Assembly (NCBI GenBank): GCA_020086605.1
Contig: JACBWW010000017.1
Span: forward strand, 8,880,163 to 8,944,162
DNA length: 64,000 nt
Direction of reading: 5' to 3'
Source of the DNA: Lanius collurio
Taxonomy: Eukaryota > Chordata > Aves > Passeriformes > Laniidae
Positions 1 through 12,354 of this stretch are shown piece by piece. The notes beneath the pieces are model-generated. The model saw only the letters and a program-made list of their open reading frames with translations, did no database searches and was not told where the DNA came from. The stretch's first letter is position 1; every line of letters begins with the position of its first letter. The position numbers were made by a program, and so were the translations under genes.

Positions 1-268
1 GGGCTGGTGGAAAAAGCTGCTCTCCTGCTGGAGGCATTGGCATTGGGGCAGAACTTGTGTGACTGCCAGATGTACCTCAGGATAGCCCAGAAGTCCTTAG
101 ACCTATTCTATCCAATCAATTTTAGCCTTTTAATTTTTAATTTTTTTTGTCCAGTTTTTATTCTTTTAATATCAAAAAAGTAGACTTCTCTCACGTCTGC
201 AACCTCAGATGAAGTAGGCTCAAAATCCGTTTCTCCACTCGGAGCCCGGCGAAGGGTTTTGCCTTGCT
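1..268 (-). other. WNT3A: WNT3A 3' untranslated region (partial)
   Basis: This sequence directly follows the TAA of exon 4 on the minus strand. It is T/A-rich on the plus strand around 120-180 and holds no conserved coding sequence. The UTR probably continues to the left of the window; mammalian WNT3A 3' UTRs are, as I remember, well over 1 kb. Confidence 0.7.
157..162 (-). terminator. candidate polyadenylation signal AATAAA
   Basis: AATAAA is present on the minus strand (TTTATT on plus), 107 bases past the WNT3A stop codon. It would give a very short 3' UTR. It may be a proximal alternative site or a chance match in an A/T-rich stretch. Confidence 0.35.
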
Positions 269-748
269 TTATTTGCACGTGTGGACATCGTAGACTCGTA
301 TGCACTCCTGGCAGCGGACGTAGCAGCACCAGTGGAAGATACAGTGACACTTCTCTTTCCGTTTCTCAGTCCTCGTGTTGTGCCCGCGGCCGCAGCACAA
401 AAGGTCGCAACCGTCAATCCCGTGGGAAGTGACGTTGCAGATCCTGTCGCGGGTCCCAAAGGAGCCCGTCTCAGGGTTGGGCTCACAAAAGTTCGGTGAG
501 TTCTCGTAGTAAACCAGGTCCTTCTCAGTTGGGGCCTTGAAGAAGTTGTATTTGGGCCGCAGGGTCTCCACCCAGCCGCGGGATTCCCGGTGTTTTTCCA
601 CCACCATTTCCGACGCGCTGTCGTACTTGTCCTTGAGGTAGTCGCCGATGACCCTGAAGTCCGGCTGGGACCACCAGCAGGTCTTCACTTCGCAGCTGCC
701 CGAGAGCCCGTGGCACTTGCACTTGAGGTGCATGAGCTCAATGATAGA
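269..748 (-). CDS. WNT3A: WNT3A exon 4 (C-terminal 159 residues and stop)
   Basis: This exon encodes residues 194-352, from [10 protein letters not shown] to VYDVHTCK, followed by TAA. The acceptor is TTCTCTTTTGCAG, with AG at 750-749. It carries the WNT signature [10 protein letters not shown], in which Ser209 is the palmitoleoylated serine required for Porcupine-dependent secretion and Frizzled CRD binding. The sequon NVT (Asn298) and the cysteine-rich C-terminal domain ([24 protein letters not shown]) that contacts Frizzled and LRP6 are also present. The length and all visible cysteines fit a complete 352-residue WNT. One oddity: residue 338 is Arg (codon CGC), where the mammalian WNT3 and WNT3A I remember have Ser. 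An open frame continues upstream of the acceptor to an ATG near 784, but that part is intronic. Confidence 0.97.
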   Translation of the reverse strand, partial: SIIELMHLKCKCHGLSGSCEVKTCWWSQPDFRVIGDYLKDKYDSASEMVVEKHRESRGWVETLRPKYNFFKAPTEKDLVYYENSPNFCEPNPETGSFGTRDRICNVTSHGIDGCDLLCCGRGHNTRTEKRKEKCHCIFHWCCYVRCQECIRVYDVHTCK

Positions 749-3519
749 CTGCAAAAGAGAAGAAACGCAAAGGAGAAGGAACACATTAATCTGTAATTAA
801 AAGATTTACGACTTTCTGCTACTTAGCTGTGATTTTCCAAAGAATTGTGAATGTTTTCATAGATATATTTACACTTTTGTGAACAAAAATCCTCTCACCC
901 TCCAGTCGATGCCCTGCTCACTGCTGGGTCTAAGACATAAAACTTGTGTACTTTAAAGTTTTCAGTGACTGGTTCTGATTCCCAAATCAGATTTAAAGAT
1001 CTACCAAAAATTTTCACCAAGGAGATTTTGGAGCATATTAACTTCTGTCTTCATGTGGAAATATTACAGTGCTGTCACTCAGGATCACAATTCAATCACA
1101 TCTCGACAGAGAAGCCAAGAACACACAAAGCTATTCAAACAATGCCTTCACAAATGAAATATGCAGCTTTTCCATTGGAAAATAAAGGAAAATGAAATGT
1201 CCTAACTATCTAGAACAGAACTCCATCCTTTACATATGTTTCATGTTTACTTAAGCAAACAAGGTTCAAGCCTTGCTGTGGCTACTTTCAGAAACTGAAA
1301 TGGAATTTATTTCTATTTTTAAGCCAGAGTTGTGATTTTTCTAAAATGATTTCAAAGGAAAAAAAAAAAAAAAAAGAGCCCAACTTCTGATTTGAAACAC
1401 TCAAGCTTCAACACAAAACACTTTTCTGGGATAAATGGGAGGGTGATTATTGATCCCAGAGGTTTGGTACTTGTTTCTACCTCTTATGAAATGACTTTAA
1501 ATATTTCTAGAGGTGTTTCCCTCCAGTACTCTGAGGTGGGAGACAACCTTATGCAACCAGCTTGATAATCTGCATTTTCAGAGTGATCAGCAAATTTCTG
1601 GGTACGTGAACAGGCGAGTGCCAGCCTGAGTCCAAGAGATTTGCCATGAATCAGCACCTTGGTGCTCACCAGGTGCTTTCCTGTGTTATTTACGGAGTAT
1701 CACCCGCCGCAAAACAGGTTGTAATTAGCGATGAGAGAGAACCACAAAAGGTTTGGTTCCTATAATCACGCTGAACTTAATCAAAACTCCTGGCAGAGTG
1801 GCAGGGTTGGAGTTCCTATGGGAAATAATACGAAACATTGCCCATGGCTCAGGTTTAGCTGGGAACATTCAAGTATGGAGACCTGGAAGAGCTGCCCCAT
1901 GGGTGCTGGTACGGTGAGAATGGAAAACACCAGTGCTTTCTGAAACAGTGGGATTTCAGGTCTTGGTGTGACATCTGCTTTCTAATCTCTGACACCTGTA
2001 AAATATCCTAAAATAACCCAGCACCAAGAAGCAAGACTTAGAGTAAAAAGACCTCTGTGGGCCTGTGATCACAGGGATGTTTGGTTTTTTTCCAAGGACT
2101 CTCACTTTAAAGCAAATTCTCACTTTAAAGGAAATCCCTCCTTTCCACTCTATACAGCTTCTCCACAGCCCTCTTTGTCCCACTACGTATCCCAGTAATT
2201 GCCACCAGCACAGCCCCATCCCTGGGGGTACCTGGCATAATTCAGGTCAGAGCTGGTGGAAACCACATTATTGCTTGTGGTCATCTCCACTGCAGACAAT
2301 TTTGGTTTCTGGTGGTATTTCCCTTTCAAAAGTTGTATTCCAACAACCCTGCTGTGGTGTGAGGTGGGATAATTCCACCAGGGATTCATGGAATCCACTT
2401 GACGAGCTCTCAAGAAGCCCCAGTCTGCCCCAGGACAGGTGTCCCAGCAACTGTGGTGGCTTTGCTACAGCTCACTGCAAAAACGTCCTCCTGGATATTT
2501 GCAAGACCTTCTGCTGAGGGGACAAGACATTAATCTGTTCTCTGCTATCTCAGAGAAGCAGTAGCATAACCTCTGTTAGAAAGGGCTTTGTGGTTCAGTT
2601 CCACAAATTGTTGTTTCCCACAAATTACCCTCTTCTGGCATTTATGGGCTATTCTTGAGATGAAAAAAAAAAAAAAAAAAGAAAAAAGGAATATCCCCCT
2701 TTTGGGATTATCCCACCTGGGGAAATGATTCATTGCCTATAAGGTAGATTTTGTGCTTTCTTTTCCCCAACACATTTTGTTCCAGGATTGTCTGAAATAA
2801 AAACAGCTTCAGGGCATGGTCCAAGTTTAATCGGGAGGCACCAGAGTCACATTGCCTCTAATTTTCTTTAAATATTTCCTGGGAAATAGAACAGGGTTGA
2901 GAAGATGGCTTGTGGGAAAAGTTCTCCTGCTCTTCTCCTCCCTCAAGGCTGCAGAGAAGGAGAATTGCACTCAAACTTCAGGTTCCCCACAGCCAATGGA
3001 AGGGAACAGGCACAATTAGGACATTATTAACTGAGTTAATAACTCTAATCAGGGAATCACAGAATGATCTGGGTTGGAAGGAACCTTAAAAATCATTCAG
3101 TTCCAACCACCCTGGCCTGAGCAGGGACACCTTCCACTAGACCAGGTTGCTCCGAGCCTCATCCAACCTGGCCTTGAACACTTCTAGCAATGAGGTATCC
3201 ACAACTTCTGGGGGTAGATATCCTTGTAAGATGGGATGAAATCCCATCCTAAACCTGCCTGCAACATTGCTCCATTCTCTGTAAAAGAGCTCTGGACCAC
3301 TGACTCCAAGGCAGACATTTACATCTGTGTGGCTGAATTTATGTGGAGCTTTCACAGATCAGGCACATCGATCCAGAATTATCACAGGACAGGTATTACC
3401 ATTTTGGGACATAAATCTGCCCAGATTTAGGTCTTTTAAGTCCCCTTAATTCCCTCCCACCATTCATTACATCAGGTCAGAAACTAACAACAGGAAAGGT
3501 AAAACTTAAATGTCCTTAC
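749..3519 (-). other. WNT3A: WNT3A intron 3
   Basis: The intron is bounded by GTAAGG (exon 3 side) and TTTTGCAG (exon 4 side). It holds plus-strand A-runs at 1359-1375 and 2663-2680, an 18-bp-period direct repeat of TCTCACTTTAAAG at 2100-2112 and 2118-2130, and a CR1 fragment at about 3055-3230. I see no gene or RNA in the rest. Confidence 0.9.
3055..3230 (-). mobile_element. CR1 LINE 3'-end fragment
   Basis: It starts with AATCACAGAATGATCTGGG, the reverse complement of the CR1 tail, then GTTGGAAGGAACC and CAGGGACACCTTCCACTAGA. It is 5'-truncated and inserted in intron 3 in the same direction as WNT3A. Confidence 0.85.
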
Positions 3520-3785
3520 GGTCCTTCCAGCTTCGTTGTTGTGCCTGTTCATGGCTGAGCGAGCGTCCGGCCTGTTCTCCCGGGCATCGGCGAATTCCCG
3601 GGACACCATGCTCCCGAACTCCACGTCCTCGCTGCAGCCCCCCCACTTCCAGCCCTCCCCAGGAGAGCCCTTGTGGCGCGTGTCACACCCGCAGATGGTG
3701 GCCGAGCCCTCGGCGCAGGATCTGGTCACGGCGAAAGCCACCCCGGCAGAGGCGATGGCGTGGACGAAGGCTGACTCCCTGGTGG
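3520..3785 (-). CDS. WNT3A: WNT3A exon 3 (residues 105-193)
   Basis: The 266-bp exon begins with the last two bases of the split Ala105 codon and ends with ACC (Thr193). It encodes ATRESAFVHAIASAGVAF through RHNNEAGRT, part of the saposin-like N-terminal WNT domain. The motifs RSCAEG, GWKWGGCSED and SREFADARE are almost invariant in WNT3/WNT3A. The acceptor is TTCTCTCTTTTGCAG (AG at 3787-3786) and the donor is GTAAGGACA, read from 3519 downward. The cysteines of this segment look intact and there is no frameshift. The stretch CGCDTRHKGSPGEGWKW mixes WNT3-like and WNT3A-like residues, as I would expect for a sauropsid WNT3A. Confidence 0.97.
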
Positions 3786-5931
3786 CTGCAAAAGAGAGAA
3801 GGCAGTGAATAAGGGCCAGTGAAGGATGGATTTGATCAGTCCTGTGAACATCTTCTCTGGAGGGCATGGCAGAAGGCCAGGAAATCCTCCTCATCCCTGT
3901 GGTCTGGCTTGGACTTACTCCAAAGATGTTTCCTTCTGCTAGGAAATGAGCTCCTGTGCAGACAGGACCAGGCTTGATTCAAGGCCTCTGAGGTCAGCCA
4001 AGAAGTTCTGACTGGGGTCATCCTCAGGTCTTTGGACAGGGCCACGGCACCAGAGAAAGCTGTGCAAACCTGAATTTCAGGGGCCACATGGAATATTCCA
4101 TATGGTGCTGTGCAGTCAATGCACCTCACATACAGACCCTGAGCCATGGGCTTTGCTGCAGACACACAGCACTTGGGGATGTTCCCAAAGAATGGAAAAT
4201 CCATGTCTACACTTAACAACAGCCTCACTCAGCGGTGGGACCAGCACCAGGTAAGGATCCTCTTCCTTGTCTGGGAGAGATGCTGGTGGCTGGAAGGCAG
4301 GAAAATGCCAGGATGGTCACATCTTCAACGCTCAGGATGTAAACCAAACACTGTCCCCACCCTCCATTCCTTTTTCCCCAAGGCTGTGCCTCTCATTCAG
4401 TGACAGTGTCCAAGGTGCACCCTGCACCTGCCCCAAGTTTTCCTCAAGTTTTTCCTTGACTAATTAAGGTCCCTGCCAAGGGGACTGGAAGTGAGCTTTC
4501 CTTTTTTGCCCATTGCCTCAGGCTGGAGGGTGGGATCAGCCAAAGATGTCACAGTTAAGGACTGAGCAGTTGTAGTCTTTGTGGAGAACTTCCATCACAG
4601 CTTTCCATCCCAGGAAGAGCTGGGCAGGGAAGGGGAGCAGGCATTTCCCGCATGCCAGTGCTTTTTCCACACTGTGCCAAAATGAAAACCAAACTTTTCG
4701 AAGTGCTTTGCAAGCGAGGAATACCCCAAGATATCAGTTTTTGCTTCCCTTCTCCCTCGCAGTTTTGATTTCTTCACTCACAAGAAATGACCCTGGAGCT
4801 CAACGCCACACCTCAGAAAGCACCACTGCTTTTTGGCTGCAGCAAAATGGGATTTTTTACTGTGAACAGGACTGTTCTCAAACCCTTGAGGCAATTCTAA
4901 GCAGACACAATAATTCTGATAACCGGCCTCCCTTAACCTCTTGTACTGTTCCCCATTCCCCTTGTGCTTACAGACAAGTTATCTTTGAAATTGTGTTGTT
5001 TCTGACACTTCAGATCATTCCACTGGGACACTGAAATATGAATGGATCCATAAAGGCACAAGGTCACATTTTCACTCGATTGCAACTTCACCAGCTTTTA
5101 CTGAGCTTTGTATCAGCTGACTACTCAAAAACCACTCAAACCTTCCCTGCACCTCATTTTGCTGATCTGAGCTTTCCCTGGGCATTTTGGCTTAATCTTT
5201 GCCTTCTAGATGCTTCCAGGCTTTACTAATGTGAAGAGAGTTTAACGCACCAAGCCAAAAAGTCAACATGTTTTCGGGGAGCAATCAAAACTGCGGAGCA
5301 GTCCCGGCTGGATTCAAGGCTTAAGCAAGAACTGAAGCTTTGCTTTGGGAAGGCTACCAAACACAACAATATGCAAATCCAGTAATGTGCATGAACTTAC
5401 AAGCTGAAGGGATGAGCAATGTCCTGGAACATGTTTGTCAGGGCACTTGGGGAGGTTAGTAAGTCACCGAGGGCTACAACCCAAAAAAAAAAAAAAAAAC
5501 AGGAAAATGCAGGAACCCTCAGGTCCCCAGAGTGATTTTGAAAAACCCTTGTTCAGCATCTGTCCAGCCTGGAGGATCCCAGCATCCTGCAAATGATGAC
5601 CATGCAGTTCTTGACTGGGAGAGCTCAGCTTTCACAGTCCCGTTCTAACAGAACTGGGGACTTTGCATCTTGCACTTGCCTAAGTCCAAGTGGGATTCAG
5701 AAACCAAATTTTAGGGGTGCAGAGCCCACCACAACAGTCTGCAAGAACATTTTTGACCGGCCCTGGAGCCTCTGAAAAATAAAAGGCTTCTCCCAAAAGC
5801 GAGATGAGTGGGGTGAGTGCCATTATAATCTGGTAGGGAGGTGGAAGGTGCTGTGTCTGGCCAGAGAAAAGCTGACACACCTCCCACATCCTCCCAGTGT
5901 GGCCCAGCAAACCTTGCAAACCTTTTCATAA

Positions 5932-6390
5932 AATCATAGAATGGTTGGATTGGAAGGTCCTTAAAGATAATGTAGTTCCAATGTTCCCAAATCTTTCTCC
6001 TTTCACCCCATTCTCCCCCCAGCCTGTGTTTGGGATTAGGATTGGTCTGAACCCTGTGCAGGACCTTGTGCTTGGCCTTGTTGAGCTTCATGAGGTTTGC
6101 ACAGACCCCCACCTCCAGCCTGCCCAGCTCCCTCTGGTTCCGTCCCTTCCCTCCAGTGTGACTGCACCACTCAGCCTGGTGTCATCAGCAAACTTCCTGA
6201 GGGTGCCCTGGATCCCACTGTCCACATCACCAACAAGCAGCACCAGTCCCAACACCAACCCCTAAGGAACACCAGTGCATCTCTTAGAGCACCACCACCC
6301 AGCTGATCCCTGACCCACCAGGAAGTCCATCCATCAAATCCAGGTGTCTCCAATGCAGAGACAAGGATGTCGTGCTTTTCTCTATGACTG
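5932..6390 (-). mobile_element. CR1 LINE 3' fragment, longer copy
   Basis: It begins with AAATCATAGAATGGTTGG and continues through typical CR1 3'-UTR wording such as TGGTGTCATCAGCAAACTTC and CCCACTGTCCACATCACC. It is inserted antisense to plus and diverged. The right-hand boundary is approximate. Confidence 0.8.
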
Positions 6391-6699
6391 AAGCATGCTC
6401 CTTGGTTAGGTCAGCTCTCCTCTCTTGGCCATCACCCTTTCCTCTGCTCAGGAGAGGTTGGATCCAGCCCTATTGGGAAGGTGTTGCAGGTGCTGAACTG
6501 GTGTTTGCAAATCTCCTGTGCCTTGCCAAGTTTGAACCAAAAAGAAACCCATGGTGTTTGTGCAGAAAAACTTCTCCTGTGTGGATATGAGAGAGGTGGC
6601 CTTGGCTTGGGAGCCCACAGTTTGTGGGTCCCAGCTTGGACTCAGCAGGAGCCTCAGCCCAGCACAGAGATGTTTCTCTGTGCATTCCCCTCCCTACAG

Positions 6700-7135
6700 G
6701 GACATTGAGGGGCTGGAGAGTGTTCAGAGAAAGGAATGGAGCAGGGAAAGGGGCTCAGCCTGGAGCAAAGGAGGCTCAGGGGGGACCTTGTGGCTCTGCA
6801 CAACTTCCTGACAGGAGGGGACTCAGGGGGGGTCGGGCTCTGCTCCCAGGGAACAGGGACAGGAGAGGGAACGGCCTCAGCCTGGGCCATATATTGGATA
6901 TAAGGGAAATTTGGATATATGGGTTGGACTTTAGGGAAAATTTCTTCACACTGAAAGGGTTGTCAGACACTGGCACAGCTTCCCAGGCCAGTGGTGGTGT
7001 TACCTGGAGGGATTTGAAAGGATATGGCACTTAGGAACATGGGTGACCAGTGGACGAGAGTGCTGGGTTCATGTTTGGGCTCAATGATGTTGTTGGTCTT
7101 TTCCAACCTTAAGAGTTCAAGATCCAATAATTCTG
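6700..7135 (+). mobile_element. CR1 LINE 3' fragment
   Basis: Sense-orientation CR1: GGCTCAGCCTGGAGCAAAGG, AATTTCTTCACACTGAAAGG, then GGTCTTTTCCAACCTTAAGA near the 3' end. It is diverged and 5'-truncated. With the minus-oriented copy at 5932-6390 it forms a 5'-to-5' pair. Confidence 0.8.
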
Positions 7136-8535
7136 TCCAGGTGCAGAGCTCACCAAACCCCTGAGAGCTTCAAGCAGCACAGCCTGGAGAATTCCTGCAT
7201 TTGCCAGGACTTGGCCACAGCTGAACAAGCAGTTCCGGGCAGACAGTTTTGGCTGTAGACACCAAACCCTAAATCTCAGGTCCATCACCTAAACTCTGCA
7301 CTGTTTTTAGTCCTTGTTGAAAGCCAGGAGGGTATTGATGGGATTTGCCTTAAGAAGCACCAATTACACTGAACTCTTCCCAGAAAGCGCTCAGTGCCTT
7401 TTACAGCCTGGATAGGACGTAATCACTCCCCTGCTTTTGAAATGCAGCCACCACTTAAGAGCACACAACAGGAAGCAAATCGCATTGTATCTGATCGTAA
7501 CTACCTGGGGAATGTAGGCAGGCAGGGCAAAGGAGCTGAGATGTGGCCCCGGGGCACTGAGGTGAGGAGCTTGTCTCTTGAGAAAGTCGCAGCCGATCTC
7601 TTAATGACTCCACGGAATTAGGGCACTGGGTTTACATCTCCTACCCCTAACTTAAGGCACCGGGTTCAATACTGACGCAAATGGAGCGGTGCCACCGTGT
7701 GAGTCACGTCCTGCCACCTCCCCAGCCATGGCACTGTCCTGCCCTTGCCAGGCAGACCTGACCCTGCCGAGCTCCGAAGAGCTCCCCGGGTTGTAGCCGG
7801 AGGCGGTGTGGCTGCAGGAATGGAGAAGGAGTGCACGGAGACAGAGATAAGCAGGAGGAAAGCATGTACTTGTAATGGAAATGAGGGGTTATTAAGGTGC
7901 CATATAAAAAATGCAGGAGATTTAGTGAAGATAGCAGGAAAGTGCCGTGTATTTGTCAGGTCGCCTCATTCCTCTCTGGGTGGTTCTGGTAGCAAGAGAC
8001 AGCAGCTCGTTGGGGCTTGAAGAGAGCTTCTGGAAAGTCACCTGGCAGGAGGAGGTTAGCAAGGATTAATATCTCACGAGGATGTTGACTTCAGAGAGTT
8101 TTAATCACCTTCTTTTCAGCAGCACAAGGTCACCAAAGATCTGCCTTCAGCTCGCTTAATTCCTGCCTGCTCCTGAGTGTCCCTGCAGGGCCCAGAGTGT
8201 GGGATATCTGCTGCTCCCCCAAAATTCCCTCTCCATTCTGGAGGGATTGAATATCAGTGAAAAAGTGCTGAGACTCACAGAGGGCGTTTAGGGGTTTCCC
8301 CTAAAGCAGAGGTCTCCAAGTCACTTCTGGAAAGCGTTTCCTAAAAGCCCAGACTGAAATCTGAGAAAATGAACGTCCCCCGAATATCCTGTGCAGAACC
8401 TCTCTGACCACTTGTCACAGCACCAAACCCACCTTAAAATGCAAAAACGCTTGGCTGAGTAGTTTAATTTTGATAATCCAGAGGCCTGAGGATGATGTGA
8501 CCTAAGATTTGCTTTCCTGCTGTGACAGGGCTTTT

Positions 8536-8630
8536 TTCTCTCACTTTGGGCAAATCCCTTAGTCATTCTGTGTTTCTGCTTCCTTATCTGTACACCTGAG
8601 GACAATCCTGCTTATCTCCTCAGGAGTCTG
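8536..8630 (-). repeat. ancient MIR/L2-type SINE remnant
   Basis: The stretch CTCACTTTGGGCAAATCCCT, then TTCTGCTTCCTTATCTGTAC, is the inverse of the old amniote tail that reads roughly as cttaacctctctgggcctca. It is heavily decayed. Confidence 0.5.
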
Positions 8631-10437
8631 CAATGCTAAATTCAGTGATGTCTTCAGAATTGTAGGCAGGAGCTGAAGATGAGCAGAGGGTTCTCAGACT
8701 GTGGGATGAGGAAAGCAAATGAATAACTGCATAAATATCTCAGCTGCCCAATACAATAAACCTGCTCTCGTGTGTTGTTCTGCCCAGACAGTGACTTATT
8801 TTTGCTGAATCTTTTCCCTGAATGACAAAATGATTAACCCCAGGTCAGGTAGATATCCCAGGTATGTGGCAAGATGGGCTGTGGAGATGCAGTAAGATGA
8901 ACAGAATGGTTTATTTTGCTCTTTAAATCCCTTTTTACCACATCTGTACCATCACACTGAGCCCTGCTGGCCCCATTTCTGACACTTTAAATCTTTCCTT
9001 TTTGGAACAGAGTCCTTGGAGTGAAGTACTAACTTAATGCAATTTTGGGGCTGGATAATTTATAAACAACATGGAAAAGAATAGAATTGTCCCAGACAAT
9101 GGAGGAAAGAATTCCCAACCATGTCTGTTCCTGCTCCCTGCTCCACAACTGGAAAGACATTGGCATGGTGTGGCTGTGAGACCTGATTTTCTGACACCAC
9201 ACACTTCTGGAGTGCTCTTGGGAGAGGTACTTAGCAAAAAAACAGAGTAAAATAGAGGAAAATTAATATCTGTTTAGCAGGACTGTGAGAAGGAGTCGTG
9301 CTGGCTTCTCTGAGCTTCGTTTTTCAAAGCTAAAAGTCTCCAGAAAGGTGCCTCTTGCTCCAGCTGCTTGAGACACCCATCTTTGAGGGGTGGAAGGTGC
9401 AAAGGCTTTCCAACATTTTTCTGGTAGGGCAGACTCCCTAAGCACACAAGGGAGTTTGAGAAAAGGTTTCAATTCCCTCCTTGGCTCGAGGGGATATAAA
9501 CTCACAGCTGTCAGTCAGGATTTGCACAATAGTTGATACTACACTGACTCTGGATTAAAAGGGAAAAAACCCAACCAAATAAACTAAGTAAGACCCAAGA
9601 ACTAAAAAAACTGAAAATAAAACTGGGAACAACCCGGTGTTTCTGGTATTTGGAGCTGCACAACCCAGCCTTTTACACTGGGTGCCATCCTAGGTCAGTT
9701 TTCCCTGGTTCCTGTGGTCCTTCCTGCACATTTGGCATCATGGGGATTGGAAGGTGCTGTCCAGAGGAGAAAAGTGGTGAGGAATTCATGAAGAATTTCA
9801 GAAGCCCAGCCTTCAAATGAGGCACTCTCAGCACACTGCGCTTTCCTCCTCAAATCCACCAAGGGAGGCACCTTCCCTGGATGTGGGAGCAGAGCTGTGC
9901 CATTCCCTTGTGGGGAGAGTCACCCAGGAGCAGTTCCATGAAGATAAACCAGAAAGGCTTGAATGAAAGCTCACACTGCACCACTTTGGATGAAAAAGAA
10001 GAATCCCAGAAAAGATTAATACCAAAAGAGCCTGCTGGGTTGTTAAGTAGCTGGCAGCCCCTGTGAGAAGGAGTTCCTTTAGGCTCTGGCAGCCTTGCAG
10101 ACACAGCTGCTTTCTGAACAGCAGGAGAGAAATCCAGAGGGACTGGTGAGTCAGAGCTCCCAGGATTTGCAGAAGCACATGGAGGCAGCACTGCCGGCCC
10201 ATACCAGCACAAGTGGCATTGCCTGCTGGCCCCAGGATCCACGTGCAGGAGGAGCAGAGCAGCTCAGACTGTCCCAGATTCCAGCAGGGGATACTCCAGT
10301 CCCTCAGCCCAGCTGGGCTCTGCTAAACTTGCTCACCAGCAGACCCCTGAAAGCTAAAAAACTGAGAGTTCAAGATATGGGGATGGTGTCCTCCATGTTA
10401 CGATGCTCTTTGGGGGCTTAGAAGAAAGCTGGGGACA

Positions 10438-10718
10438 GACTTCTCAGTAGGGCCTGTTGAGCTAGGATAGAGGTAATGGTTTTAAACTAAAACAATGTGG
10501 ATCCAGACATAAGAAAGACATTTTTTATGATAAGGGTGGTGAAGCACAGGAACAGGTTGTCCAAAGAGGTTGTGGATGCCCCATCCCTGGAAACAGCCAA
10601 AGTGAAATTAGGTGGGGCTTTGAGCAACCTGATCTATGGGAAGATGTCCCTTCTCACTGCAGGGGAGTTGGGCCAGATGAACTTTAAAGGTCTTTTCCAA
10701 CCTAAACCATTCAAAGAA
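10438..10718 (+). mobile_element. CR1 LINE 3' fragment
   Basis: Recognisable parts are AAGGGTGGTGAAGCACAGGA, TTGTGGATGCCCCATCCCTG and GTCTTTTCCAACCTAAACCA. It is 5'-truncated with an eroded tail. Confidence 0.8.
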
Positions 10719-11774
10719 AGGCAAGTTCACATTTTCACAGGACATATTTCTCCCCAGGGAAAGGAGTGAAGGTGGGAGAAAAAAAGTTAAAAGCCTTTTT
10801 TATTTGAATGATCACCAAGCAAGAAATCATTTGCCAATCAGAACTATTAAATTTTGGCCCAGCACCAGGGGAAGGCAGAGAACAGGGAACTCCTTGGCAC
10901 ATGCTGGCTGACAGACCCATCCACGCTGCACAGACAGTGCCCAAGTGCTGGAGGGGAACAAGCGTCATTCCCATTGCAGGGGAGGAGGAAGAGGAGGAGG
11001 ATCACAGGGGTGTCACGGCTGCTGGGACTCTGACATTGCTCAAGGGGAAAATACTGGGAACTTTGGAAACCAAATATTGGCTCTGGCAGCCTCGGAGGCA
11101 GGTGAGCTTCAGTTTCCCCACATTCCTCTCGATTGTAGCAAGAGAGGATCCCATCTCAGATAAAGCAACTGAAAGGTTTTACATAAGCCTGGCTCAGCCT
11201 CTGGAGAGGTCCCTGTTTCCATAGTTCCTGTTTCCCTTGGCCTATCCTCACCATCTGCAGCATGTTGGTCTCCTGCAGCACCTCAGACCTGGTGCCTCCT
11301 CCATTACCCCTTTACTCCTTAGAAGTGGGTTCTTGTCCCACACTTGCTGTTTGCTTTCAAAACTACACCTCCCACCCATTAGGATGGAAACTGTGGCCCT
11401 GGATGTGCTCGGCACAGGGACTGCAGGAGGGAACAAGTCAGGCTTCCTGGTGGGAGAGCACATTCCCAGCTCGAGCAGTGCTCATCCTGGTTATGCTGGA
11501 AAATACTTTGCTGGGTGAAAGCTTAAGGAAGAAATCCTGAGATTCTGAGATCTTTAAAGTTTTTGTTTCTTTCCTTGGTGTTGCTCCCGAGCCTGAACCA
11601 CCAAGCACCAAGTGCTCTGACCCCAACTTTCTGCTCGACCACAGCAGCATCAGCCAGGGAGCCCTGGTGGGTACTCTGAGAAGACTCCAGAGGCTTTGGG
11701 AAGATCGGAGCCTGGTGACTGCCTCACCCAGTGGGACACACGCACTGCACAAAGGGCCCCTCAGGACACGGGTG

Positions 11775-11825
11775 ACTCCAAAACTCTGCCTCAGTTTCCC
11801 CATTTGCAAAGCAATGGGCAGAAAG
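11775..11825 (-). repeat. ancient MIR/L2-type remnant
   Basis: CTCTGCCTCAGTTTCCCCAT followed by TTGCAAAGCAATGGG matches the inverse of the core 'cccattttacaGATGGGGAAACTGAGGC'-type tail of old amniote SINEs. It is short. Confidence 0.5.
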
Positions 11826-12034
11826 CTCATCTTACACCCTCCAGCCTGAGCTTTGGGCACCCTTTCAGCCTGCAGCATTCCACAGGAGAGGGGCAAGAGA
11901 GAGGAGTTTTCTCCTCAGCCAGTGCTGTACGATGCCTTATTACCCAGGAATGATGCTTGTGCTGGGATCACTCTTCATCCGTGGGGCCTTCCAGGAGAAC
12001 CTCAGCACCTGAAGCTGAGTTGTGATCACCTCAT

Positions 12035-12105
12035 TGCAAAGGGGTGGGACTAGAGGACCTTTAAATGTCCCTTCCAACCCAAAACTATTCTATGATTGTA
12101 TGACA
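12035..12105 (+). mobile_element. CR1 3'-tail fragment
   Basis: Only the tail is left: TGGGACTAGAGGACCTTTAA, TCCCTTCCAACCCAAAACTA and TTCTATGATTGTATGA. Confidence 0.75.
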
Positions 12106-12354
12106 GGGAGACTTTCTAACCGGTGTTTCATCTGGTTACAGGTCTTAGTAGCAGCTCCAGGATGTTCCAGAGCAGCTCTGTGTTGCACTAAGATGTGTCC
12201 AGAGTTATGGAAACCCCCACCAATCTTATCCCAAAGACCTTGATTACCTGGGAACCTTTGAACAGGAGCAGTGCCTCAATGGCTGCCTAGGATCCCTTGG
12301 ATGCAGGAGGATCACTAATTCCACTCCTCAAAGATCTCTTTGTAAGACTGGAAT

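Noticed and set aside
749..784. Open frame upstream of exon 4 starting with ATG near 784 ([12 protein letters not shown]...)
   Set aside because: It lies upstream of a perfect pyrimidine-rich TTTTGCAG acceptor and reads through intron. It is hydrophobic by chance and not a signal peptide of a short WNT.
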